A model generated the notes under the pieces. That model had not been told where the DNA came from. It made no database searches and saw nothing but the letters and a program-made list of their open reading frames with translations. A DNA stretch of 5,084 nt from the NCBI GenBank assembly GCA_959601045.1, contig CAUGNZ010000061.1, positions 1 through 5,084 of the forward strand, in the 5' to 3' direction. Position 1 is the first letter of the stretch; every line of letters starts with the position of its first letter. Positions 1-5,084 of the stretch are shown piece by piece. The DNA comes from an uncultured Collinsella sp. (lineage in GTDB: Bacteria; Actinomycetota; Coriobacteriia; Coriobacteriales; Coriobacteriaceae). Made by a program: the position numbers and the translations under genes.

Positions 1-2
1 AC

Positions 3-50
3 AAAAAACGTACCCGAACCCTTTCTCGTAAAGAATCGGGTTCGAGTACG
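3..50 (-). terminator. Distal rho-independent terminator of the leftward dehydrogenase gene
   Basis: Arms at 9-21 and 38-50 form a 13-bp inverted repeat with one mismatch. The inner part can also pair (TTCT 23-26 with AGAA 32-35), leaving a 5-base loop. Read on the minus strand, the hairpin is followed at once by six T (A run at 3-8 on plus), the classic intrinsic terminator form. No T tract follows it on the plus strand, so it acts leftward. It lies about 70-110 bases past the dehydrogenase stop, behind a first terminator, so it is either a backup or serves a transcript not otherwise visible. Confidence 0.75.
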
Positions 51-69
51 AACTGAATGCTGGAGCAAT

Positions 70-112
70 AAAAAACCACCAGAAAGGTGCCTGTCCCCTT
101 TGTGGTGGTTTT
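70..112 (-). terminator. Proximal rho-independent terminator, possibly bidirectional
   Basis: AAAACCACCA (72-81) pairs perfectly with TGGTGGTTTT (103-112). On the minus strand the right-hand side of the hairpin runs into six T (A run 70-75), starting about 10 bases after the dehydrogenase stop codon. On the plus strand the hairpin also ends in TTTT, so it may stop converging transcription as well. The 21-base loop is itself partly self-complementary (see the element at 83-101). Confidence 0.82.
83..101. repeat. REP-like sequence in the loop of the terminator
   Basis: The loop reads AAAGGTGCCTGTCCCCTTT, with AAAGG (83-87) complementary to CCTTT (97-101). The core GGTGCCTGTCCCC resembles, from memory, the short palindromic intergenic repeats (REP type) that accompany REP-associated tyrosine transposases in many bacteria. 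Only one copy is present in the window, so repetitiveness cannot be shown here. It could equally be a chance loop sequence. Confidence 0.3.
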
Positions 113-121
113 GGGCCAGTC

Positions 122-1204
122 CTAGAGCGTGTGGCCGTAGGTGTTGGCAGCCTTGATGGCGGTGGCGAACTTTTCGTCGGTGAAGGGCTCGGGGTTTCCC
201 TGCTTCCACTCGTTGGTGGCGTGCGCATACTCGCACAGGGCGGGGATATCGGACTCGGAAAGCCCGACCTGCTCAAGCGTCACGGGCAGCCCCATCTCCT
301 TGTTAAAGGCTGCGTAGCGCTCAAGGTTCTTGGTATCGCCCGTATAGGCAAACAGCACCAGCACGCCCAGGCTCACGACCTCGCCATGCAGGTAGGTGCC
401 CTCGCGCGGAATGCTGCAGGTGGCGTTGTAGAACGCATGCGCCACGCTCGAGTTGTAGTAGTAATCGTTTTGGTTGGTCAGGTTGGAGACGTAGCCCGTG
501 TTGACCACGATATCGAGCGCGATCTGCTTGACGGCTTCGGTCGACAGGTTCTGGCGAACGTCCTCAAGACCCTGCACGCCATAGGTAAACAGCGGCTCGG
601 AGCAGGTGTGTGCGAGCGCCAGGCCAAGACCTGCGGTGTGCTCCAGGTTGCCGGCGCTCGTGGCGTACTCGACCTCGGGCTGTTTGGACAGGGCATCGCC
701 CACGCCCGCCCAGAAGTACTCCGCCGGAGCCTCGGCGATGATCTTGGGGTTGATGAAGATGTGCGCGGGGCGGTTGGGGTACGAATAGCCCTCGAGCGAG
801 CCGTCGTCGTTGTAGACAACGGCAATGGCGGTCGCGGCCGAGCAGTTGGAGCAGATCGTCGGTACCGTAAAGACGATCTTCTTGAGCTCGATGGCCGCCG
901 TCTTGACGGTGTCGAGCGCTTTGCCGCCGCCGCATGCGATGAGCACATCGGCCTCTCGGCAGGCGGGGGAGTTAACAAGCTTGGCGATATTGGCACGCGT
1001 GCTGTTGGTGCCGTAGACGCGTGTCTCCAGAATCTCGATGTCGGTGCCCTCCAGTGCCGCTTCGATACTGGGAAGCGCCGCGGCCAGTGCTCGTTTACCG
1101 CCGATAATCGCGACCTTGGCCGCTCCGTACTCGTCCAGCGCGCCGGGCAGCTCGTCAAAGCAGTCCTCGCCGACGGTGTAGTCGCTCATTCCAATCGTGC
1201 GCAT
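122..1204 (-). CDS. Iron-containing alcohol dehydrogenase family protein, glycerol dehydrogenase-like
   Basis: This is a 360-residue cytoplasmic oxidoreductase, about the length of E. coli GldA and HcxA/YbdH, expected to oxidise or reduce an alcohol/carbonyl pair with NAD(P). The N-terminal half is the dinucleotide-binding domain, with GGGKALDT at 92-99 as the family's nucleotide-binding signature. TVPTICSNCSAAT (113-125) and the VVYNDDGS stretch after it match the family's next conserved block. The C-terminal helical half has the expected metal ligands: D170 in GVGDALSK, H256 in AHAFYN and H273 in LHGEVVSLG, as in zinc-dependent glycerol dehydrogenases. The start at 1204 is preferred because AAGAAGG lies 5 bases upstream; Met6 is an alternative. 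It is a single gene, divergent from ileS, followed by two terminators. No convincing promoter was seen. The substrate is not known: glycerol, a hydroxy-acid or another small alcohol are all possible. The family is sure, the exact function is not. Confidence 0.93.
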   Translation of the reverse strand: MRTIGMSDYTVGEDCFDELPGALDEYGAAKVAIIGGKRALAAALPSIEAALEGTDIEILETRVYGTNSTRANIAKLVNSPACREADVLIACGGGKALDTVKTAAIELKKIVFTVPTICSNCSAATAIAVVYNDDGSLEGYSYPNRPAHIFINPKIIAEAPAEYFWAGVGDALSKQPEVEYATSAGNLEHTAGLGLALAHTCSEPLFTYGVQGLEDVRQNLSTEAVKQIALDIVVNTGYVSNLTNQNDYYYNSSVAHAFYNATCSIPREGTYLHGEVVSLGVLVLFAYTGDTKNLERYAAFNKEMGLPVTLEQVGLSESDIPALCEYAHATNEWKQGNPEPFTDEKFATAIKAANTYGHTL

Positions 1205-1209
1205 AGCAG

Positions 1210-1216
1210 CCTTCTT
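1210..1216 (-). promoter_or_regulatory. Ribosome binding site of the dehydrogenase
   Basis: On the minus strand AAGAAGG is followed by CTGCT and then ATG (start codon at 1202-1204). The 5-base spacing supports the first Met over Met6, which has no comparable purine run before it. Confidence 0.7.
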
Positions 1217-1318
1217 TCGTTAGATAAAGTACTTTCAGGTATTTTGCTCCAAGTGAGTGCTTGCGACCGCGAGAAATTACTAAAGTATGAAACCGATGTT
1301 GAGGGTTTTTCGCCGGCG

Positions 1319-1346
1319 TTGACCGTGCTACCATACAGCGCATAAG
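1319..1346 (+). promoter_or_regulatory. Candidate promoter of the T-box/ileS transcript
   Basis: TTGACC (1319-1324) is a near-consensus -35 box. CATAAG (1341-1346), 16 bases on, matches four of six positions of a -10 box. Transcription would then begin about 1351-1354, directly at the foot of T-box stem I (GGGAC at 1355-1359 pairs with GTCCC at 1446-1450), as is usual for T-box leaders. The -10 match is weak. If the CGTT/AACG pair (1347-1350 with 1451-1454) is part of the stem, the start must lie slightly further upstream. Confidence 0.4.
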
Positions 1347-1648
1347 CGTTGATGGGGACGAGTAGTCGGCCGTCCGTGTGCTACAGAGAACGGGGAGCGC
1401 TGAGAACCCGTGCATGCGACCGATGAAAATCACCCCGGAGCTGCGGTCCCAACGGACGCGCCGTACAGGCACGTCTTAGTAGACATCGCCGAGATGGTCG
1501 TCGATACAGGCCAGCCGAGTAACGGATGCGAGCGCGCTGTAATGCGGGTGAGGGCATCTAAGCTGGGTGGTTAAGCGAAGAGCTTTTGCGGGCAGACGGC
1601 CCGTTTTGTGGCGCTTCGTCCCAGCTTGCAGGGACGGGCGCTTTTTTT
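1347..1648 (+). ncRNA. T-box riboswitch leader sensing tRNA-Ile, controlling ileS
   Basis: This leader RNA should read uncharged tRNA-Ile. Stem I is closed by GGGAC (1355-1359) with GTCCC (1446-1450). AGTA (1361-1364) is the loop-E side of the specifier loop, GTCGG (1365-1369) pairs with CCGAT (1420-1424), and on the 3' side is AUC (1429-1431) followed by A: an isoleucine codon, as expected upstream of ileS. The distal part shows the AGAGA bulge motif (1385-1389) and GCTGAGAA (1399-1406), typical of stem I tips. Stem III is GATGC/GCATC (1525-1529, 1554-1558). The antiterminator has helix AAGCTGGG/CCCAGCTT (1560-1567, 1620-1627), a 7-base bulge TGGTTAA (1568-1574) whose UGGU can pair with the ACCA end of tRNA-Ile, and helix GCGAAG/CTTCGT (1575-1580, 1614-1619). 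Transcriptional control is inferred from the overlapping terminator. The region 1460-1520 (stem II) was not resolved base by base. Confidence 0.9.
1611..1648 (+). terminator. Regulated terminator of the ileS T-box
   Basis: TTCGTCCC (1615-1622) pairs with GGGACGGG (1631-1638), including two G-U pairs. It is extended by GCG/CGC (1611-1613, 1639-1641) across a bulged C1614, with the 8-base loop AGCTTGCA and seven T at 1642-1648. Its left arm is the same strand that closes the antiterminator, so the two folds exclude each other. This is the switch: terminator with charged tRNA, read-through with uncharged tRNA. Confidence 0.88.
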
Positions 1649-1680
1649 GGTGCCCAGAGGGCGTGCGCGCCCATGACAAG

Positions 1681-1687
1681 AAAGGGG
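1681..1687 (+). promoter_or_regulatory. ileS: Ribosome binding site of ileS
   Basis: The purine run AAAGGGG ends 4 bases before a GTG codon at 1692. It decides the start: the next in-frame ATG (codon 9) has no such site, and bacterial IleRS proteins usually have about this many residues before the LPKTxFPMR block. A small hairpin, GGGCG/CGCCC (1659-1663, 1668-1672), lies just upstream. Confidence 0.7.
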
Positions 1688-1691
1688 TACC

Positions 1692-4493
1692 GTGGCAAAC
1701 GAGTACAAGCAGACGATGAATCTGCCCAAGACCGGTTTTCCCATGCGTGCCGGTCTTTCCAAGTCCGAGCCCAAGCGACTCAAGGACTGGCAGGACAACA
1801 AGGTCTACGAGCAGGTTCTGAAGAAGAACGAGGGTCACAAGAAGTTCGTGCTGCACGACGGCCCTCCGTACGCCAACGGTCCGATCCACATCGGCCACGC
1901 CATGAACAAGATTTCCAAGGACATGATCAACCGCTACTGGATGATGCAGGGCTATGAGGTTCCCTACGTCCCCGGTTGGGACTGCCACGGCCAGCCGATC
2001 GAGCACAAGGTCGAGGAGAAGCTTGGCACCGAGAAGTTCAACCAGACCCCCACGGCCAAGATTCGTGAGCTCTGCAACGAGTTCGCTGTCGAGAACATCG
2101 AGCTGCAGAAGGCCGGTTTCCGTCGCTTGGGCGTGCTCGGCGACTGGGACAACCCCTACCTGACGCTCTATCACCAGCATGACGCTGCCGACATCGAGGT
2201 CTTTAAGGCCATGTTCGACAAGGGCATGATCTATCGCGGCCACAAGCCGGTTCACTGGTGCAAGCACTGCCACACCGCACTCGCCGAGGCCGAGATCGAG
2301 TACTCCGACGAGACGAGTCCCTCTATCTTCGTCCGCTTTGAGATGACCTCCAAGCCCGCCGGCCTCGAGAACTTCGACGGCCCGGTCGACTTCATCATCT
2401 GGACGACCACGCCGTGGACCATCCCCTCCGACCAGGCCGTTTCCCTTAAGCCCGGCGCCGCCTATGTCGCCGTTGAGCACGATGGCCGTGCCGAGGTCAT
2501 GCTCGAGGACCTGGCTCCCAAGTGCTGCGATGAGTTTGGCTGGGAGTACACCCCGGTTTTGGTCGACGGCAAGCCCTATGTGGTTCCCGCTGAGACTTTC
2601 CACCACATCCACTACAAGCAGCCGATCTTTGACGGCGTTGAGGGCGTGGCGCTGCTGGCCGATTACGTCGGCGTCGATGACGGTACCGGTATCGTCCACA
2701 ACTCGCCCGGCCACGGCGTCGACGACTACTTTGCCTGCCTCAAGGAGGGCATCACCGACATCTGCATGCCGGTTGACGACGACGGTAAGTTCTACACCGG
2801 CGAGGAGTTTGGTACCGGTGGCCCCTTCAGCGGTATGGATACCGATGAGGCCAACCCTCACATTATCGAGTTCCTGCGCGAGCGCGGCACCCTGGTCCTC
2901 GAGAAAAAGATCACGCACAGCTATCCGCACTGCTGGCGCTGCAAGCACCCGGTGCTCTTCCGTGCTACCGACCAGTGGTTCGTCTCGATGGACAAGACCG
3001 GCTTGCGCGAGCAGGCTGGCAAAGAGGTCCGCGAGAATGTCAAGTGGTATCCGGCCCACGCCGCCAACCGCATTGGCGCCATGGTCGAGCAGCGTCCCGA
3101 CTGGTGCATCAGCCGTCAGCGCAACTGGGGTGTGCCTATCCCCAGCTACACCTGCGCCGACTGCGGCGAGAAGGTCATGAACGACGCCACGCTCGACGCC
3201 GTCATCAAACTCTTCCATGAGAAGGGCTCCGACGCCTGGTTCACCGACGCTCCTGAGAGCTATCTGGGCGAGGCCTGCGTCTGCCCCAAGTGCGTTGGCC
3301 ATCACCTCAAGGCTGATAAGGACATCCTTGACGTGTGGTGGGACTCCGGCGTGTCTTGGAAGGCCGTCTGCGAGTACCGTCCCGAGCTGGAGTACCCGGC
3401 GGACGTCTACCTCGAGGGCTCTGACCAGCACCGCGGTTGGTTCCAGAGCTCACTGCTCACCTCGGTGGGCGCCAACGGCCACGCTCCGTACAAGGCGGTC
3501 GTCTCGCAGGGCTTCACCCTCGACGGCCAGGGCCGTAAGATGTCTAAGTCACTCGGCAACGTCATCGACCCCAACAAGGTCTGTGACGAGATGGGTGCCG
3601 ACATCATCCGTCTGTGGGTCGCCTCCGTCGATACCAGCTCCGACGTCTCCATCGACCACGAGATTCTCGCTCGTACGTCCGATGCCTACCGTCGTTTCCG
3701 CAACACGCTGCGCTTCCTGCTCTCCGAGCTCGAGGGTCAGTTTGTGCCCGAGACCGACGGCGTCGCCTTTGCCGACCTGCTGCCGCTCGACAAGCTCATG
3801 GTTGCTCGCCTGACCCAGGTCCAGGCCGAGGTTGACGACGCCTACGCCAGCTACGAGTTCCCGCGCGCCTACCGTGCGCTTTACGACTTTGTGGTTACCG
3901 AGCTCTCCAACGTGTATCTCGACGCCCTGAAGGACCGTCTGTACTGTGAGAAGCCCGGTTCGCTCGAGCGTCGCAGCGCCCAGACCGTGCTGGCCGAGCT
4001 CTTCTCGATGCTCATGCGCGACCTGCAGCCGATCTTGTCCTACACGGTCGACGAGGCCATGGCCTATGCGCCCGCCGGCTGCGTCGATCACCAGAAGTAC
4101 GCCGCGCTGCTCGATTGGTACAAGTCGCCCATCACGGTCGACGAGGCCAACGAGTTTGAGGGCGTGCTCGAGGCTTCACTCGAGCTCCGCAGCGTCGTGA
4201 CCAAGGCCCTTGAGGATGCCCGCTCCGCCGGCACCTTCACCAAGAGCCAGCAGGTCCGCGTCAAGGCGGTCGTTCCCGCCGAAATGTATGCGCTGCTGAC
4301 CGGCGACAAGGCCGTCGACCTGGCCGAGTTCTACATCGTCTCCGATGTTGAGCTTACCCAGGGCGAGGAGCTTTCTGTTGCCATCGATGCTGCCGAGGGC
4401 GAGTGCTGCGACCGTTGTTGGAACTACCGCACCACCGTCGGCGAGTACAACGGCCACGCTCACATTTGCAAGAGGTGTGCGGACGCCTTGTAG
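1692..4493 (+). CDS. ileS: Isoleucyl-tRNA synthetase
   Basis: It charges tRNA-Ile with isoleucine using ATP, in the cytoplasm, and clears misactivated valine. It is a complete 933-residue class Ia synthetase (E. coli has 938). In order: LPKTGFPMR (11-19), HIGH at 66-69, GWDCHG (95-100), and the CP1 editing domain with TTTPWT (238-243) and GTGIVHNSPGHGVDDY (331-346), where H336 and D345 match the E. coli editing residues. Then come the catalytic block YLEGSDQHRGWFQSS (573-587), KMSKS at 616-620, the anticodon-binding helical domain, and a C-terminal zinc knuckle C906-x2-C909 and C926-x2-C929. Extra Cys pairs occur at 190/193, 414/417, 488/491 and 531/534. The zinc C-terminus and length put it in the ordinary bacterial (IleRS1) group. 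Start is GTG with AAAGGGG 4 bases upstream. It is controlled by the T-box and followed by strong hairpins, then lspA. Codon use is strongly biased to C/G endings, as in a highly expressed gene. Confidence 0.98.
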   Translation: MANEYKQTMNLPKTGFPMRAGLSKSEPKRLKDWQDNKVYEQVLKKNEGHKKFVLHDGPPYANGPIHIGHAMNKISKDMINRYWMMQGYEVPYVPGWDCHGQPIEHKVEEKLGTEKFNQTPTAKIRELCNEFAVENIELQKAGFRRLGVLGDWDNPYLTLYHQHDAADIEVFKAMFDKGMIYRGHKPVHWCKHCHTALAEAEIEYSDETSPSIFVRFEMTSKPAGLENFDGPVDFIIWTTTPWTIPSDQAVSLKPGAAYVAVEHDGRAEVMLEDLAPKCCDEFGWEYTPVLVDGKPYVVPAETFHHIHYKQPIFDGVEGVALLADYVGVDDGTGIVHNSPGHGVDDYFACLKEGITDICMPVDDDGKFYTGEEFGTGGPFSGMDTDEANPHIIEFLRERGTLVLEKKITHSYPHCWRCKHPVLFRATDQWFVSMDKTGLREQAGKEVRENVKWYPAHAANRIGAMVEQRPDWCISRQRNWGVPIPSYTCADCGEKVMNDATLDAVIKLFHEKGSDAWFTDAPESYLGEACVCPKCVGHHLKADKDILDVWWDSGVSWKAVCEYRPELEYPADVYLEGSDQHRGWFQSSLLTSVGANGHAPYKAVVSQGFTLDGQGRKMSKSLGNVIDPNKVCDEMGADIIRLWVASVDTSSDVSIDHEILARTSDAYRRFRNTLRFLLSELEGQFVPETDGVAFADLLPLDKLMVARLTQVQAEVDDAYASYEFPRAYRALYDFVVTELSNVYLDALKDRLYCEKPGSLERRSAQTVLAELFSMLMRDLQPILSYTVDEAMAYAPAGCVDHQKYAALLDWYKSPITVDEANEFEGVLEASLELRSVVTKALEDARSAGTFTKSQQVRVKAVVPAEMYALLTGDKAVDLAEFYIVSDVELTQGEELSVAIDAAEGECCDRCWNYRTTVGEYNGHAHICKRCADAL

Positions 4494-4494
4494 C

Positions 4495-4518
4495 TACGCG
4501 GTTTTACCAAACCGCGTA
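4495..4518 (+). other. Perfect 10-bp hairpin immediately after the ileS stop
   Basis: TACGCGGTTT (4495-4504) and AAACCGCGTA (4509-4518) pair without mismatch around the 4-base loop TACC, one base after the TAG stop. No T run follows on either strand, so it is not a standard intrinsic terminator. It may protect the 3' end of the ileS mRNA after trimming or slow polymerase before the next hairpin. That role is inference. Confidence 0.6.
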
Positions 4519-4533
4519 ACCGGTTGACGCTGC

Positions 4534-4633
4534 AAACCCGCCAGAGCGGCAATCTGCCTTTCAACTTCGGCGGCATGACCAAAAGGTCAATGCCGCCTCG
4601 TTTCAAGGCACCTTGCTCGCTCTGGCGGGTTTT
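4534..4633 (+). terminator. Very long (~100-base) imperfect hairpin with terminator-like end after ileS
   Basis: The outer arms AAACCCGCCAGAGCG (4534-4548) and its exact complement (4618-4632) form 15 bp, ending in TTTT. Inside, GCAA/TTGC (4549-4552, 4613-4616), TGCCTT/AAGGCA (4555-4560, 4605-4610) and GGCGGCAT+GACC with GGTC+ATGCCGCC (4569-4580, 4585-4597; A4589 bulged) continue the stem to an AAAA loop. About 37 base pairs thus form across 99 bases. The outer stem plus TTTT would act as the ileS terminator. The remainder is far longer than needed and could be an inserted palindromic element or a structured RNA. No ORF in it is credible. Confidence 0.75.
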
Positions 4634-4672
4634 CGCTGTCGGTAATGAATCATCGGCTATTTCGTTGCTGGT

Positions 4673-4687
4673 CAATATAAGATATTG
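4673..4687 (+). promoter_or_regulatory. Possible lspA promoter -10 region with an inverted-repeat site
   Basis: CAATAT (4673-4678) and ATATTG (4682-4687) are exact inverted repeats around AAG, in a locally AT-rich stretch. TATAAG (4676-4681) within it fits five of six -10 positions. No good -35 box sits at the right distance (TCGGCT at 4653-4658 is poor). It is placed after the ileS terminator and about 50 bases before lspA, where a promoter would be expected. An operator role for the repeat is a guess. Confidence 0.35.
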
Positions 4688-4722
4688 CTTTGCGTTAAAC
4701 GTAATTCGATTGTTTTGAGGGT

Positions 4723-4727
4723 AGGGG
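4723..4727 (+). promoter_or_regulatory. lspA: Ribosome binding site deciding the lspA start
   Basis: AGGGG lies 6 bases before TTG at 4734. The downstream in-frame ATG at 4752 has its nearest purine run (GGGGA, 4746-4750) only one base away, too close to work well. This favours the TTG, but the 18-base difference is not settled by sequence alone. Confidence 0.5.
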
Positions 4728-4733
4728 ATTGAT

Positions 4734-5084
4734 TTGGGTCGTACTGGGGATATGACGCCGCCTTTGCGTTGGCGGTTGGGTGTTGCTGGTGGGGTAGCGC
4801 TGGCTGTGCTGCTTGTTGACCAGCTGACCAAGCTTGCGGTTCGTGCCGTTGGCGATGCTCTGCATGTGACTGTTATCCCCGGTGTGATCGACTTCCTTTT
4901 CGTGCGTAACATCGGTGCTGCCTTTAGCATGGGCGAGGGACATGGCCTCGCGTTTGCCGTGCTGGCGTTTGTCGTTATCGTTGCGATCGCGGTGTACTTG
5001 CTTCGCGCGCCCCAGCTTGCTCGCTTTGAGGTTGTGGGCATGGCTATGGTCGTGGGCGGCGCCATTGGCAATGCGATCGACCGT
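4734..5084 (+). CDS. lspA: Lipoprotein signal peptidase (signal peptidase II), 3' end beyond the window
   Basis: This membrane aspartic protease cuts the signal peptide off lipidated prolipoproteins. From the TTG at 4734, 117 residues are visible (111 from the ATG at 4752); family members are usually about 150-190, so the C-terminus is missing. Seen in order: first membrane segment (about 15-28) running into DQLTKL (29-34); an extracytoplasmic stretch ending in FVRNIGAAFSMGEG (56-69), the family's NxGAAF motif; a second membrane segment (about 72-90); and GGAIGNAIDR (108-117) in the third. D116 is the first Asp of the catalytic pair; the second lies outside the window. It follows ileS on the same strand, a common neighbour pair in Gram-positive bacteria, but with 240 structured bases between, so separate transcription is likely. 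More codons end in T here than in ileS. Confidence 0.95.
   Translation, partial: MGRTGDMTPPLRWRLGVAGGVALAVLLVDQLTKLAVRAVGDALHVTVIPGVIDFLFVRNIGAAFSMGEGHGLAFAVLAFVVIVAIAVYLLRAPQLARFEVVGMAMVVGGAIGNAIDR

Noticed and set aside
36..50. tRNA T-arm-like string GGGTTCGAGT
   Set aside because: It is one arm of the 13-bp terminator hairpin at 9-50. No acceptor, D or anticodon arms can be drawn around it and no CCA end follows.
131..1345. Open frame of 404 codons on the plus strand over the dehydrogenase
   Set aside because: It is antisense to a gene with intact catalytic motifs, has repetitive Val/Gly/Arg composition, and would run through the intergenic region and the candidate ileS promoter.
1673..1957. 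ATG at 1673, upstream of and out of frame with the ileS start, as a short leader peptide or alternative gene
   Set aside because: The frame runs far into ileS with an Arg/Gln/Ala-rich shadow translation, and no ribosome site precedes that ATG. The purine run at 1681-1687 serves the GTG at 1692.
1476..3431. Long (651-codon) open frame on the minus strand across the T-box and ileS
   Set aside because: It lies antisense to a certain ileS and partly over a structured leader. Its translation is a low-complexity Val/Leu/Asp/Gly mixture typical of the reverse of C/G-ending codons. No motif was recognised.
4524..4718. Short plus-strand open frame between ileS and lspA
   Set aside because: It spans both arms of the long hairpin, has no ribosome binding site and no recognisable protein features.
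4460..5071. Minus-strand open frame of 203 codons over lspA
   Set aside because: It is antisense to lspA, whose DQLTK, NIGAAF and GNAIDR motifs are clear. The composition is typical of a shadow frame.

Overview
The window is a chromosomal housekeeping segment from a fairly GC-rich bacterium. Three things point to an actinobacterium of the class Coriobacteriia (Collinsella/Olsenella-like): a tRNA-Ile-sensing T-box in front of ileS, the order ileS then lspA, and codons that mostly end in C or G. The phylum-level guess is reasonable. The genus is an inference from memory and was not tested.

Layout from left to right. Positions 1-121 hold two tandem hairpin terminators that close a leftward gene. 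Positions 122-1204 (minus strand) encode a complete iron/zinc-type alcohol dehydrogenase related to glycerol dehydrogenase. Positions 1205-1691 are a 487-base divergent intergenic region. Its left third is AT-richer and belongs to the dehydrogenase 5' side. The rest is a T-box leader with an AUC specifier, the acceptor-binding bulge, an antiterminator and a competing terminator. Positions 1692-4493 (plus) encode a complete isoleucyl-tRNA synthetase. Positions 4494-4733 are a highly structured gap: a perfect 10-bp hairpin right after the ileS stop, a ~100-base nearly fully self-paired hairpin ending in a T run, then an AT-rich stretch with a TATAAG/inverted-repeat motif. From 4734 the window enters lspA (signal peptidase II), which is cut by the right edge just after its first catalytic Asp.

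How it works together: ileS is expected to be induced when uncharged tRNA-Ile accumulates. The tRNA anticodon reads AUC in stem I and the tRNA 3' end pairs with the UGGU of the bulge; this stabilises the antiterminator and prevents the terminator at 1611-1648. lspA follows on the same strand but is separated by a strong terminator-like structure, so it probably has its own promoter. The dehydrogenase is transcribed away and is functionally unrelated.

I see no mobile-element gene, CRISPR array, tRNA/rRNA gene or defence/biosynthetic system here. The most interesting parts are non-coding: the divergent T-box bulge with an extra hairpin, and the long hairpin between ileS and lspA.
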